In this document: one piece after another, positions 29,800 to 54,300 of the stretch
Position numbering within the stretch: the stretch's first letter is position 1
Layout: the number at the start of each line of letters is the position of its first letter
Assembly (NCBI RefSeq): GCF_910592395.1
Contig: NC_088320.1
Span: forward strand, 1,798,001 to 1,862,000
DNA: 64,000 bases
From: Lineus longissimus
Taxonomy: Eukaryota; Nemertea; Pilidiophora; Heteronemertea; Lineidae
Direction of reading: 5' to 3'
The notes under the pieces: generated by a model
The model's database searches: none
Told to the model about the DNA's origin: nothing
What the model saw: only the letters and a program-made list of their open reading frames with translations
Translations under genes and position numbers: made by a program

Positions 29800-32714
29800 T
29801 GACTTTGATGCTATTGCTAACCCCAACAACTACCCATCCTTTTCATGCTATAGCTAACCCCAACCATGACCCTTCCTTCTCATATGCATACTGTATAGTA
29901 CTGCATGTACTTCATAGATGGCGATAGTTTACTAATCGATGATGTGAAACGATATTTTGTCCTCGGGATGAGGTATTGAGGCCACGCTTTTCCTGCCTCG
30001 GGTGAAAAAATGTCCTTCTTTGTCCAATTTTATTCTGCGACAATTGAGGTTGTCCTTAGACTCCCTTGTCCCAGTCTATTCATTCGTCATCCTTATTATT
30101 CTTAGGGGAAGAACGAAGCGCCGGCGATAACTCGGCGTCCGGTGTGGGTTGTCCTCGGCCGTAATAGCAGGGAGCAACACCGGTATATTCTGTCATTCAT
30201 CCTAGTATACCAGGCTTTTCGCTGAATCATAGGATGCGAACTGGGCCAACCCCATTGTCCATTGTATAACAACAGTTTGTTCGCATATTGTATATTGCCA
30301 GGCCCTATTTCAAGTTGTCATTTATCGTCGTCTTGCGTTGTCTTTTTGAGTGGAATATTTGATACGGTCAAAGAAAGGACATGTTTTTTCTTTTCCTTCA
30401 AGACCCGTTTGTCCTTGAGATCTGAGATCAAGCTTGAAATAGAACATGATACTCGACGGCCTAGATAAGACAACCCTAACATTTAAAGGGCTACATTTGT
30501 CACTTTGATGGTCTTTTTGACGTGTGGAGGACTGTATTTGTCGTATTGCGTCCTAAATTAGCTCTCGGGATCATTAGATGCTGTGTGTCAGCTGTCTTGA
30601 GGTGACAGGAACAAATAAGGGTCCAAACAACACCACGAGGGTTCGCCAATAGATTATCATGATAACTCATCATTCTATTCAGATGCGACATGAAGAGGTC
30701 GTTTACGAATCGGGCGCGCGTGCAGGGGTCTTTGTCATTTTGTTCAGTGCAGTGAATGCGACCAATTTGGACGAACAGTATACCAGTGTGGAAAAGAAGG
30801 GTTTGGAAGTCCCTTTCTCTCAACAAGTATAAAGGAGGAGCCTACGACTGACCCTGGTATTCAAGGATGGTATGCATATTCCACGTGCGGTTATCACTCC
30901 AAGGATAGCAGTATCATCGAGTCAGTGGAGCCATGACTCGATCCTATAGGGCCTATCACTGCAGCGTCAGTCTTACCCAGATACCACATGGCGTGGCCAC
31001 AGCGCACGAAGATCAAGAATCAAAATGACGAGTGTTGTCAGACCAGGAGAGATTCCGACCAGGAACTCATAAAACTGGCATAAAGTGTCGGAAATAATGG
31101 GTGCCGTCATGAGATGAGAGAAGTCACCCAACATGAACCAAACACAGCTGAAAATTATGACTTTATTTTCAGTGGTAGGTTTAAAGTTTTCATGAGTTGA
31201 TAAGATCTCTTCATTTCGCCATAATGGTGGAAGAAAGGGAAGGTTGGGAAACAAACATGGCTGACATGTTTCTTGGCAGGACCACGGCAAAAGGCTGATT
31301 TATTTCGTGGAAGACTTGCGATTTATTTGACATCTAAACAGGATCTTTCAAATTCTGCTATTGCAAATCATCCCTACCATTGCTTTTAATTGGTGCCGGT
31401 TACTTTGTAACCATGCCAACGCCACAACGCTCACAATTAATTTCAATCACGTCTATCATCATGGTAGCCATAATTCAAGAACTCTTTAAGTTGACAAACC
31501 AATTAATTCTGTAAGTTCTGAATGCAGGACAGATGAGATGAAAGCATCAAATAAGCAGACACGATACTTGAATCTTCCAAGCAACAAGAAAATTGAAACT
31601 TCAATCACTCCAAGATAAACCAGGTTCAATCATTACGATTATAAGGTCCAACCTCAGGTGGTGCGCTACCCTCCCCATATCGTATCAATTGCATTATTGT
31701 TTTCCAAATGTTTCTCGACGACTTCTAGTTAATTCTTTTCCGAAATTAAGGAATTAAGACGAGAAGACATTTTTACCTTTATGGCCGTTTTATGCGGCGT
31801 CTGAATATAATAGCTTTAAGAGGGGCGGGTCAACTTTTGTGTTCTCTCATAGCCGGTCATTTCCCTTATGTGGCTACCTTGATTATACCCCTTTGAAGTC
31901 GCCGCACCTCTTTCGCCAACCTGGACCACAGCTTAAGTAAAAACTCATCACAAGAATGTCCTCTAATGTATCAGCGTCCCAGGTGATCAATCTGAGCCAA
32001 AGATGCAACAACCTCACCGCAGGAGCAAGAGGATATATATTTCTTACACTCGTCAGTAATGCTGGATTTGGATTGTGACACCCCTCGGGACGTGGTTACT
32101 TCAGTTGCCACTCCCGGGACGCAGTTACTTCAGTTGCCTAGATCGATGTCATGTTTTTGCATACCTCTACACGAGATAATGCACCTTTTATTCCTCTCCC
32201 TATGATGTGGCATCATCTCCCGACTACAGCATTTCTCCTAGCCGCGTCCCCGTTGCATCCAAGTGCATTAAGACCTCCCATTCCAAACACATCACCAATT
32301 AGAGCTCCACCCATAATGGATGCGCGCTAATGGAGGAGACACTGGAGGCTGCGCGGAGACTGCATCATGTGCCATCATGGGGAAGGGGGGACATAAAAGC
32401 AAATGGATGTGGGAAAGAAATGGCCTAATGGAAGATGAGAACTCCATCATGTCCCAGAGCCACTGAAGAACGCAGAACGAACGCTGATGTTGGTGTAAAA
32501 TTGTCCCTGAGCTCTGAGAGGCTACGAGAGAAAGTCGTGGCCATGAATACACTCCTAAATAGTGTCAGCATTTTAGCCATTTAAACGCAAGTCATATTTG
32601 TAAACACTGCTTGGGAGTGTAGGTCGTAAACGGTCCCATAAAATATGAAAACGGTCGTATCTTGGTTGACTGGGAATGTGACACATAAAAAGTGATGGAC
32701 TTGAAGAAACGAGA
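29800..32714. other. Unique intergenic sequence, no gene recognised
   Basis: Starts where homology to copy A ends. Open frames of up to 108 codons on either strand (for example 30500-30826 and 30973-31290, minus) show no domain, splice or codon pattern that I trust. Confidence 0.5.
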
Positions 32715-32785
32715 GGCTCCAGCGGGATTCGAACCCGCGATCTTCGGTTTACGAGACCGACGCCTTACCACTTGGCCATAGAGCC
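32715..32785 (-). tRNA. tRNA-Thr (anticodon CGU)
   Basis: Read on the minus strand, GGCTCTA pairs with TGGAGCC (7 bp with one G-T). The anticodon arm is TCGGT-CTCGTAA-ACCGA with CGT at the anticodon. The T arm is GCGGG-TTCGAAT-CCCGC with a perfect B box. There is no intron and CCA is not encoded, as usual in eukaryotes. It resembles the human tRNA-Thr-CGT sequence. T-rich sequence follows the 3' end. It lies 1.1 kb downstream of Evx on the same strand. Confidence 0.95.
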
Positions 32786-33909
32786 ACCGATACCGACAGG
32801 TCGTCCGTTCATCTCCGGGTTAGTGTCTACCACTGTGATTTACAATTCCACAGGCTGTTGATCCTGTTGACTTTGCGCCAGCATATTTGACAGGTTTCGC
32901 AATCCGTACGAAAGACGAAGCATGCACTTGGTCTGCCCCGAAAACAATAGCTGGAAGCCAAGTCGCTAATCCAGTGCTATACATCCGTGATTTGACCTCT
33001 GTAATCAGGACACCTCTCAATTGAGGACTCCGAACAACATTGTCTGTCACAAAGCATTACTGTACACTTTTACATTCTGGGGAGAAGGCTTTCGCACACT
33101 GGAATGAAAGTGCACTGCGATTTTCACTTTTTCGTGCGATTTCCAGAGACAATGATTTAACCGCCTCGTTGTAGGAATGAGCACGTGCATTGCCTGTGGA
33201 AATCGTGCGCCAAAACGAAACTCGCCTCTACGAAATCTGCAGTTCAAAACAGTGAAAATAAATAAAGTGAAAAGGTAGTTATAGAATATAATACATGTAT
33301 TTTACACTAATATAATGTACAGAATTGTTCTATTCGATCTTTATATTGGCAAGAATCGTTCACTTTACTTCCACAAAATTTTATTTGAAGACAATGCTTA
33401 TGCGATACTAAATAAACCGTATACACTGAGCCATGGAATAACCATAAGCGGCCAACCCAAAGTGTCATGGAATACAATATCATGATAGTATTAACACTTC
33501 TCGATGAAATGGATGTATCAAAAATTGACGTGTACCCGTCTATAGATTGTTCAGCGTATCCTATATGAAGAAGAGACGACCATGTGCTTGGTATTCAAGT
33601 TTACCAAAATCACTTCATGACAATTACCACGAGTATTTACAGCCAACACATCGAAAGAAAGTCCGGCTTTGGCGAATGCACTCCTGCGCAGTTGCGTTTG
33701 GATTTTGCCTTACGTAAAGAATGCCACTTGCAGTTGAATACATTGGCAAGTCACACGTTCTCTAGCCATCATTGTTCGGTAATGCAACTTAAAGCATCAT
33801 TGCCATGATAATGTGCGTCTTAATAATCGTAAGCAAGTCTCACAAAGTTAACTATACAGCACATGAATACTTTCCACAGTCTTTGAAAATTGTCTTATGT
33901 TGATAATTA
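32786..33909. other. Evx 3' flank
   Basis: AT-rich stretch that must hold the Evx 3'UTR. A minus-strand AATAAA is at 33380-33385, about 525 nt after the stop. No other feature seen. Confidence 0.4.
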
Positions 33910-45028
<11,119 letters not shown>

Positions 45029-48000
45029 CGTGCCGACAAAACAAATTGGTGAATAAATGTTTTTGATGGTCTTTATTGAAGAAGTAGAAATCGTCCAAAT
45101 ATGATACTTCAGGCTGTCATTCAGAAAAGGCGACCACTTTGAAGAGCGTTGAAGTTAAGATATCGGAATGTCCTTGCTCGAATACTAGATAATAACTGGC
45201 GACTGGCTGCTGTTCAACTGAGGACTGCTCTTCTCTAGATGCGTTGGTTCCCCGTCAATTCGCAAATGGTTCTTAATGAAGACCACCTGCTTTACCTGTC
45301 CTTTCACCACGGGAAATATCACAAGAATAATCAGTGGGGAAACTCTCCCCGGCCTTGAATATTCAGAAAGTGAGTATCTAATTTAAGAAGTAATCCGGGA
45401 TAGAGTCTAAGTTGAAAAATCGCGAGGGTAGAAATGGCAAGTTTCGTGTTCCAACTTTCGATTTGAAGTGACTTCTTGTCGCACGTGCTGAGTTGATATT
45501 ACACCGGTTCTTGTGATTACGGAGTTCCGATCAGCCAAAGGTTATTAGTAATTGTCGCAGCCAAGGCATGCGGACTGGTTTTATTCACAACCAATGTCCC
45601 CTTCGACAGCAATATAAAGAAGGGGCGTGGCGTACACAATGCTTTCATCTTGCCGCCCATTGCCGCCATTATGGCGCATAACGGACCAATCAGAGCGATG
45701 GAAAGCAAATTGTGATTAGCACGAATCAATAGCAAGAAGAGCTCATTTGCAATGGCAGATTGGTTAATCATGCCGTTCGTTCGTGTGATGGCTCACTGGC
45801 GCCTTTTTTGCTTCGTTGCTGGTCGGTCATTGTTTTAAAGTGAAAGCGTTTGTTTTGCTCTGGTTAGAGAACCTTCGCAGCACCTGAAATAATAGGAACC
45901 ACGGGTGGTGGTTTGCAGTTTCGCCGATGTTAGAAAATCATTAGAATATGACTGAATATGATTATCGATTAGGGGAGCAGTCATAATTTATGCTCTGGCA
46001 TCAGATATGACGACACGGCTGAGTTTCCCGTTGGATCTTCATGACTGGTCACTTAATGGAGATTGTTTTGGTATAGAGTTTACAAAAACGTAATTACCCT
46101 ACTGTTTTGACCAGGTTTTTGATCGAGGACCATCTGACCAGACTCTCTGTTAAGAGAACACGCATCATTGAAGCAGATACATGTACGGACTGAGGAACGT
46201 ACATGTAGTTTTTTTAGACTTTCTCTTTCAAGACGTAGCCTTTACATGTAATTGACGCAGGTACGTGTAGGGCCTATATAACTAATCGGCTGAATGGACC
46301 GACCACACGAGATTTCAGAGAGCGCCAGCCACCCTGGTGTGACATTGGTAGGCCTACCGATGGCGTGATCTTTGGGCCTAAGAAATCAATAATGCCTCAA
46401 ATGCTTGCCTAAAGTGATATCTTTTCAGTACATAATACATTAATCGCCATAATTACAAATCCTGTTGTTTCGTCAGCAAAGAACGTAAATTCGATCATTT
46501 CCAAAAAAATATCCGGAAAAAATATAAAATCACAAAAACAACATTCTGAGTCTGAGTTTGACCGAGTTGGAGCCAAAATGGTGCGAACGGGTGGGTCGCG
46601 ACTTTCTCACCACTGGCCGGTTAGGACATGGTTGGTCACGATAAAGCCTAATTAAGCCCTAAAAGGGGAAATGCCCTTTGTTGCAAGAGTTTCACAATGT
46701 GTTCTTTCTACAAAAACAATCAACTTATTAACCAACAGACAATACAAATCAGGTAGTTTTTTGTTTTTACCGATATTGATGCTTTGTGCCTTTATTGATT
46801 GATTGTTCTAACATTCTACTCAATAAGTTGACTGGACTTTCATTTCGTGGAATAAATAAACAAAACAAGACGTACGCGTGTCTCGTGTGATGACAGTCAT
46901 CAGCCGAAATGGCACCCTCGCAGGCAAAACGCCACTGTCTGAGAACAGGGAGGTTTCTTCCCGATCCCTTACTTGGTCGTCTAAAACACTTTTCTATAAA
47001 TGAGCGTATTGTGAGAGGTTTCATTTTAACAAAAAACTCAACGAAAACCTGAATCTCTCGCGAAGTGTCAACGACAGTTTTCCATTCAATTCTGCAGGAA
47101 CACGGACCTTCCCTAACAAATAATGAGCATAATTATCATTCCTAAGCTGGCCTCGTGTTGATGCTTGAATTACGGCCAATCTTACACTGAATGAGACAGT
47201 TAACAATCCAACTCGAAACATTGACGAGATTAAAAGAACCTCATCATTAAACTCATGCAATACTGCTTTAGTCAAAACGTATCGCTTTAACCTTGTTAAA
47301 CACGCCTCTATTGTCAGCGTTCCTTTGGTCTGTTGTGCGTTTCCTTTGATGTGACCGACACATCGGGATTCACCTCAATAACACCAATATTTATTTTTGA
47401 GGAGATTCCTTGGCGAAAAGTTGGAAATGGCATTGATTGCTATGATTGTTTCGTGTTGTGGGCGATTGATGTGTTTTTAATGCGCTATAGTCCAATCGTT
47501 CATCGGCCAGCGTTTCTCAAAGTTGCGTCCTGATATCTTTGCGGGGGGTAGGTCGTAATGGCCGGCGTCCAGAATTGGCACGAAGATGTGGAATGTAACA
47601 AAACGCCCATCATGTCATTTAATTGGTTAATTGGTCGGTTTAGTGTCGTTTAAAGTGAACAATCAGTTTCGATTACGACAATTTCATCGTATTTTGCCAG
47701 CTTTTTCAGGATACGTATAAGTAAAACTAAGAGGTCGACACTAATAGCAAAGCCCTAATTGAAGAGGAAGCTGGATTGTGTCGACAGTGACCTTGAGATG
47801 AGATGAGTGGGGAAATATATTCAAAGTCGTATACGTTTACCGGCCAACCTCAGTCTTCTAGGTCCTGGGCCAAAACATGACCACTGATAATAATAACGTT
47901 CAAGCGCCAACAGGTGATATTGTGACATAAAACCGCGTAAATAACTTGAATTTCTCTGAAAACCTCAGCTTATTGCGACTCTATTCTATTGAGTATGAGA

Positions 48001-51000
48001 AGGACCTCAACCTCACAAATCGCATCCTTTCTTAACGCCATAATGGTTCAAGGCAAATTACTCTGATGGTTGCCGCCTCTCAAAGTTGATGAATCAGGCG
48101 CACTTAGTGACCCTCAATGTCTTTACTTCTCAAATGCATTTTAAGGATATGTTTGATTTTACGACTTTACGGAAGTCGGATGCTTCGCAGGTCACGTGAC
48201 TTTCGATGCCCGGATTCAGTTTCAAAATCCGATAGATTCGGAATGTTCGTTGTAACTTTGACATATTTTAGCCACACGATGCAGCAAATGTATTTTCTAG
48301 AGCTGCAAGATGTAAACAAGCATGTCGGCCTAGAATCAGTCTTCCATGTCCGACTTTCTCAGCTCTTTCTGTTCTTCATTGTTAGAAAAAGCTACATCAT
48401 AACCGGAATGTCCAGTCAATAATTCTACCTTTGCCGACAACCAACGACTGCCTTTCGAAAACATGTTTATCTTGATCGACCGAAATTATTGCTTCCTTAT
48501 GACTTTATGTAAAAGCACGTGTTTGACGAGCTGCTTCATCTGTCAGGCCTTGGTAACGGCGCCATAAACAGATGGCAATGAGATGAACAAGGTGAACACT
48601 TGAGTCGGTCTGCCCGATGATGAGTCCCCCGTACCATTAGTATCCATTATCGGCCTTGCGATCGCAGGCGCTTAGGCACCTGATTTCGAGAGCATGCACC
48701 TATACCGAAGTTGATTCTTGTGTAGTCCGCCGAGGCTGTCGAAATGAGCTGACAATTACCAATTGTAGTGGGAAAGAGCCTGGCCGGTCTAATTCCTGTG
48801 TAGAGTGTGAAGAATCGGGAACAAATCGATGCGTGTAGAAGAATGCAAAATGACCCTCTGCAATGAGAGGACTTTTCGCGACTCGTCCTCATTGATCAAG
48901 TTCTTGACGATTCGGCAACCAAAAATGAAACTTCACCATATTGCTTTATTGATCAAAATTCAGAAAAAAACATGTGAAAAAATATTTTGAATTTTTTCAT
49001 CTTTCAGAGTTGAATTTTTTCATATAATAGAGACGCTCAAAGTAAAAGTAAACGGACGGTCTGGATTGGTAATCTTAGTATTAAGTCAGAAGTGGTCTGT
49101 CTCCGCCTTGATTGGCAATAGCTAGTATTTTTGCTTGATACTGCAAAGCCTGTATCTGGTGGCTAGGAATGCCACTTACTGGCCAGCTAACGACTTGACA
49201 CCGGTGTGCTAGGCGCCGGTGCAGATGGCACACAATCACCTTGAAACAATATGGCCGCCAGTCCGGAATGGCGCACTAATCTAATTCAGAGGCCACGTGA
49301 CAGACAGCGCGACTAACGTGATTGCAGAATCAACAACTGAATAATTTTGATTTCTGACAATGTGATTTTAGATTGGAAAATGAGCTTTGTTTTATTTTTG
49401 AAGAAGGCGGGTTCAGATTTAAAATCCAGTCCTTCGGCCATTGTTTTCCCAGCACTGTTATAACCGAAGATTTTTGGTATTCGAAGATTTCTGTTTCAGA
49501 GCAGGATGAACCAGGCAGGGAGCGAAAAGTAAAAGGACGAATGTTTTCGCGGCACTGTTGAACTCTACGGAAAACCTTGGATCGTCTGTTTTGTTGTAAG
49601 GTTCTGTGCTTGCTGCAATGATTTACATGACATCCTTGGTGTCGGTCTGGGATCCAATATCAGACAGGCCGTTATAGTCTAGTGCCCCAAATATTTCGTC
49701 ATGGTATTACATCACGATCTGAGCACCAAGAGAATTTCTAATTATCTTTTTGTTGATTATAAATTAACGAATCACGCTTCAGTTTAACGTGTAGCTGATT
49801 ACTAGGTATATTTCCGGCCAAAACCTTGTTATTTTCTTTATCGTCTGCGTGACACCACGTGACTCAAAAGAGACGCCGCCATTTATGATACGGAAGAGAA
49901 AATCACAAGAATATTGATTATTTATCAGTAGGCAGACGACAGAAAGTCAACCGCAAAGAAAACATTGCATTTGGTATCAAATAAAACAATGCCAGGTTGT
50001 AACACACAAAGTGGCTGTAACAAAACATTGGGTGTTTAAGTAATAAAATCCAATCAGCCACTAATAAGATTAAATGAAAATTGTATCAACTGGTCGAAAA
50101 TTGTCCCAATTGTGACATCACATGTTATAAATTGCGCAACAATGCTTTGGAATGGTACGATCGTTGAATGATTCTACAGTCTGTGATTGTTACTCGCAAA
50201 CACCATTTCTTTGTTGTGGCGTTCTGAGATGTGAGAATCCTGGAGACAGGGCGAGGGGCGAGTCTAAATCACCACAGCGGATAAGAAGCCTTCTTATTCA
50301 AAGCCATAAAACGAGGCTCATCATCCCCCAAAAGTGTAGGAACTCGACTCCAAATTAACCTACTAAACCCTAATAAATAGATGCGGAATACAGTGAGGAC
50401 AAACAGCTAAAAGCTTTTCAGGCCTGTTTTAAGTCTCTTGGGAAGAGAAAATTGTGTCCTTTATTAAAAGGCGCCTGATCAGACCATTGGGACATCACTG
50501 AAGACACGAGATTCATTATTTGTACTTTCTGCCGTCGGGTCGTATAATTTAGTTTTTCCTTTTTGGCTGAATTCGTGCAGTGGTACCAAACTGTATAGAA
50601 GTAACTGCACGCAACTTTTTTATTTTGATCCGTGGCTATTTTTTCTGTCTATTGACGTAGTCTAACGTGACAACACTAATTGCCATGCTTTCACCAAACA
50701 AAAGCGAAATTTGCTCTGTTTAAATTTTCATGTCCTACTTAATATAAAACCTGTCATGAAATGGGATGTTAATTTGCAGGTTTTGTTTCGCACAAAATAT
50801 CCCACACAATTTTCAATCTGTTTAGGAGACGGACCACTGATCCCCCATCAGGTTTGTTGAGTATTTCATTAAACTATCATTACAGCGTTACAGTCAGAAA
50901 GACTAACATACCCTGGGGGAATCTAATGATGGTGTTCTGTTATATCGAGTTGATCATATTCATTGCATCATTGCATCATTTCTCTATTCATTATTAAGTG

Positions 51001-51300
51001 CAAAACAATAACAAAATCATCCTGGCACCAGTAAAGTTGTTTTTAAATCACTCCGCCTCTCTATATTTCGTATACGACATAGGATTGAGTTAAAAAGCCT
51101 GATCCCACGATGTAACAGTATCGGCTAGTGCGAAAGCCGGCATAACTGTAAACAATACATGTGAAATATTCTCTTTAGGTCAAATGTTCATCACGTGGCC
51201 ATTTTCTGGCGACCTGATTGGTCAAGCAGTTAGTCACATGCCTCTTCCTGTCGACTGATATTTGATCAACAACATGACCACTTCATTTCTTATACCTGAT

Positions 51301-51394
51301 TGGTCAATCACACCAGATTACATCACTAAGCTCTAAAACCCGATTGAACAAGTGGTCAATCACACCAGGTTACATCACTAAGTACTAAAACCCG
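51301..51394. repeat. 52 bp direct tandem duplication
   Basis: TGGTCAATCACACCAGATTA...AAAACCCG at 51301-51342 is repeated with 3 changes at 51353-51394. Confidence 0.8.
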
Positions 51395-54300
51395 AAGAGT
51401 TTTTGATGTTGACTGATCGATGCACGTTATTCTCATAACGACTGCTGAAAAGGTACGCTGCGGAATGTTTAAGACTTGTTGTCTCTGACAACGCATCTTA
51501 TTACATGATCGTACGTGTATACACCGAAAGTTAAATTACATCTTCTTGAGAATGATCGTATACGCTGTCTTGTCGCCTTCCTAAGAGAGAAAAATGGCCA
51601 TCTGGTGTCTCGGCATGCGGGGATGCCTCGAAGATAAACCAAAGGTACATACGCCGGACTAAAGACAAATCATTCTAAAACAAATTGGAAAATTATCTCC
51701 ACCCTCTATCTAAACAAAATTACTTTATTGTAATAAACTTGTGATGGGCGCAAAATGTCTAAAACTCTCTTGGGTGTTGTTAATTCCTTGGAGAGCGCGG
51801 GACACTATTCCGCCCCTCCTATCACTCTTGGAGACCCCGTGGCACACGTGGCAGCGCCATGGCGACACGTGCTTGCCTGGTGTCACGAGACCCGACTCCA
51901 TTGGTGATAGTGACGGGGATGATGTATGGGGATACATGCCTTCCTTATCATAACAATGGCATCTCGAGTGTTTTAATACCCACGGATCCACCAGAAGTGG
52001 CTGAACCTTTATACCAGGATCCCGAGATCAACTTAGGACCAAGATTTATAAGATTATTCGACAACAATGAATCGTAATGAACCAATTATGCAAAAAATAC
52101 TCTCTAACATAAATCCTTTTGAGTCCTGAATGGACTTTAATGAACCGTTGATGATTTACAGAAGAGTTATCATGGCGTGTTATCGTTCTTCATTGAGATT
52201 CTCCGGTAGGGTGTCAGGGGGCAGCGTTCTTGAGATGTCATGTGAAAAAGTGCAAGAAGGGGGATTTCCTTATAATGTTAGGGTCAGCCTAGCGTAAAAT
52301 CACGGCGGCACGTTCGGAGCCATTCTGAAATCTGTCATCTCTGAACGAACGAATTTCCTAGAACTCGTCGTCATCTGCTGGCGAAAAATCAGTGTTTGAA
52401 ACTGCCATTACTCCTGTACAACCGTAAACAACTCGTCTGTGACGTTGGCCTGTAGATCCGTGTCGTAACCATATAGTTTCTGCTTGACTCCATTTTGTTT
52501 CTGATCCAATCTTCAGTCTCTGACAGTATGACCTACTCGTCGGCCATTTACTAAAACATGAGTTGTTTCCATCTTAAGCGTCTCTTCCTAACAACCTAAT
52601 AACCGTTCATAACCATTGAAAATCTCCAAGATCTGCCAACCAGCCTAACGACCATCGAGCCAGCGCTTGGTTCCTACAGCTTAATCTCTTGCCCCTATGA
52701 ACGGCAATTTACCCTCAATCTCCGCGCATCTGTATGCAATGAAACAGTCCCATTGGTGACGCAGACGACCCCAGCATCATTAAAGTTGTATCTGCTGTAT
52801 CATAATCCAATTACCACGATATCAGTGACGGCCCCCTGGTGGCCGTATGCGTAATTACCAGCCTCGGGATCGCATCATCCGCCATTATTCCTCATCAGAG
52901 TTGCTAAATGGACCCCGTGATCAACAAACTATTGCGGGCCCCGGAGTCTCGTCAGGATGATTTAGATGTTTTTCTTGGGCGATTTGACCATTGTTTGGCT
53001 CGCTCTGGCGTCGCAGACGCTGCAAGGATTTGTGAAAATGTTACCATCTTAAGCTCATAACCAAGATCAACTGTGTTCACAAATGAATACAGCCATGGTC
53101 ACGGAATTTCTTGATCCCAGTGTTCGGTCCATGTCTCGGATCATTCATGCTGTGAGAAGGCGACCTTTAGCTGCATTCTTCTTCTATTTTTGAGGAAAAC
53201 TACAAAAAGAACTCTCAGTTACCAATCAAGAAATCCGAGACGAGAATGATACATTTGCAGGTCGTGTTCTTCATAGAATTTGCCAAGCATCTATATCTGC
53301 ACCACAGCCCATCATTGTCTCTGACGACCTAACTATTTAATGATGGCTTAGAAAGTGGTCACTAGAGGCTGCGATGCATCATACTGGAGTCAGTTCAGTA
53401 ACAGATAACGACAAATGGAAGTAGACACGACCCAATCATGTCCCTATATATTCACAACATGCCAAACACGCGGAGTAATACGTCCCATGTGGTGCCTATT
53501 CACACTCTCTTTATTGTCTACATTATTCCGCGATATAATTTGATAATCTTGGCTATAATTGAATCGGCAGTGAACAAGCGCTCTGGGGCTGTAAAAACCT
53601 CGTTTGGGTTGCGTGAACCACCTCAATGGTTGATAGACAATTAATACAAACAAGACGATGTCTCCTTCTCAGTTATGAAGTGATTTGGAGCGCAAGGCGA
53701 TCGTGGAAGGAAGTGGTCATCAAATGATTAGTAATGGCTGAGCTGGTCTTCCGGTATGGCGGATGGTCAACCGCTGTCAGTATTCTGTGTTGGCGTGGTT
53801 ACTATGGTGATCCTGCGCACACTGCTCAAATCATTAATCAGTATCAAAGGACTTCCAGTGCTTTTGTAAAGCGTTGTTTTGGCTTTTGTGACGTCATTTC
53901 ATAGTGCTGACGATACCCTTTCTTTGCATCATAACATTTTCATCAGGCGAATCTGCCCCCGTCCACCTCTCCACTTACTGATAAATGTTGCACTGACTTG
54001 AGTCAACATCCTGTCACGTCATGTCACCCTTCAGCTAAGATAATCCATCTACAACATTACTTTAGCTATAATGCAGCAAATAGAACCATTAGGGCAAGTG
54101 GCCTTATAAAAGGAATATTTCGATATGCATTTATCAACATACCATTAGAGCGCCTCTCATAGCTCTGATAGCCTCCCAATAACATCACTAATGTTATAAT
54201 ATATCACGGTTATTAGTTGTGATTGGTGTTCGATCGGGGACGCACAGACACATAACCCGCTATGATTTATCTGTCCCTGAGTGATAGATAAACCCACGTC

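Larger units (their letters stand above)
14186..29800. repeat. Tandem segmental duplication carrying the dehydrogenase gene
   Basis: Sequence from about 14186 reappears at 24564 (TTCGAATGGA.CTGGACTATT) and stays collinear and highly similar through the whole gene and its upstream flank, to about 20115 in copy A and 29735 in copy B. A further block at 29743-29795 matches 24440-24508. The unit is therefore about 10.4 kb in copy A, while copy B lacks the equivalent of about 20115-24438. The junction at 24563/24564 is abrupt: repeat-block sequence ends and the gene's 3' flank begins. Confidence 0.9.
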
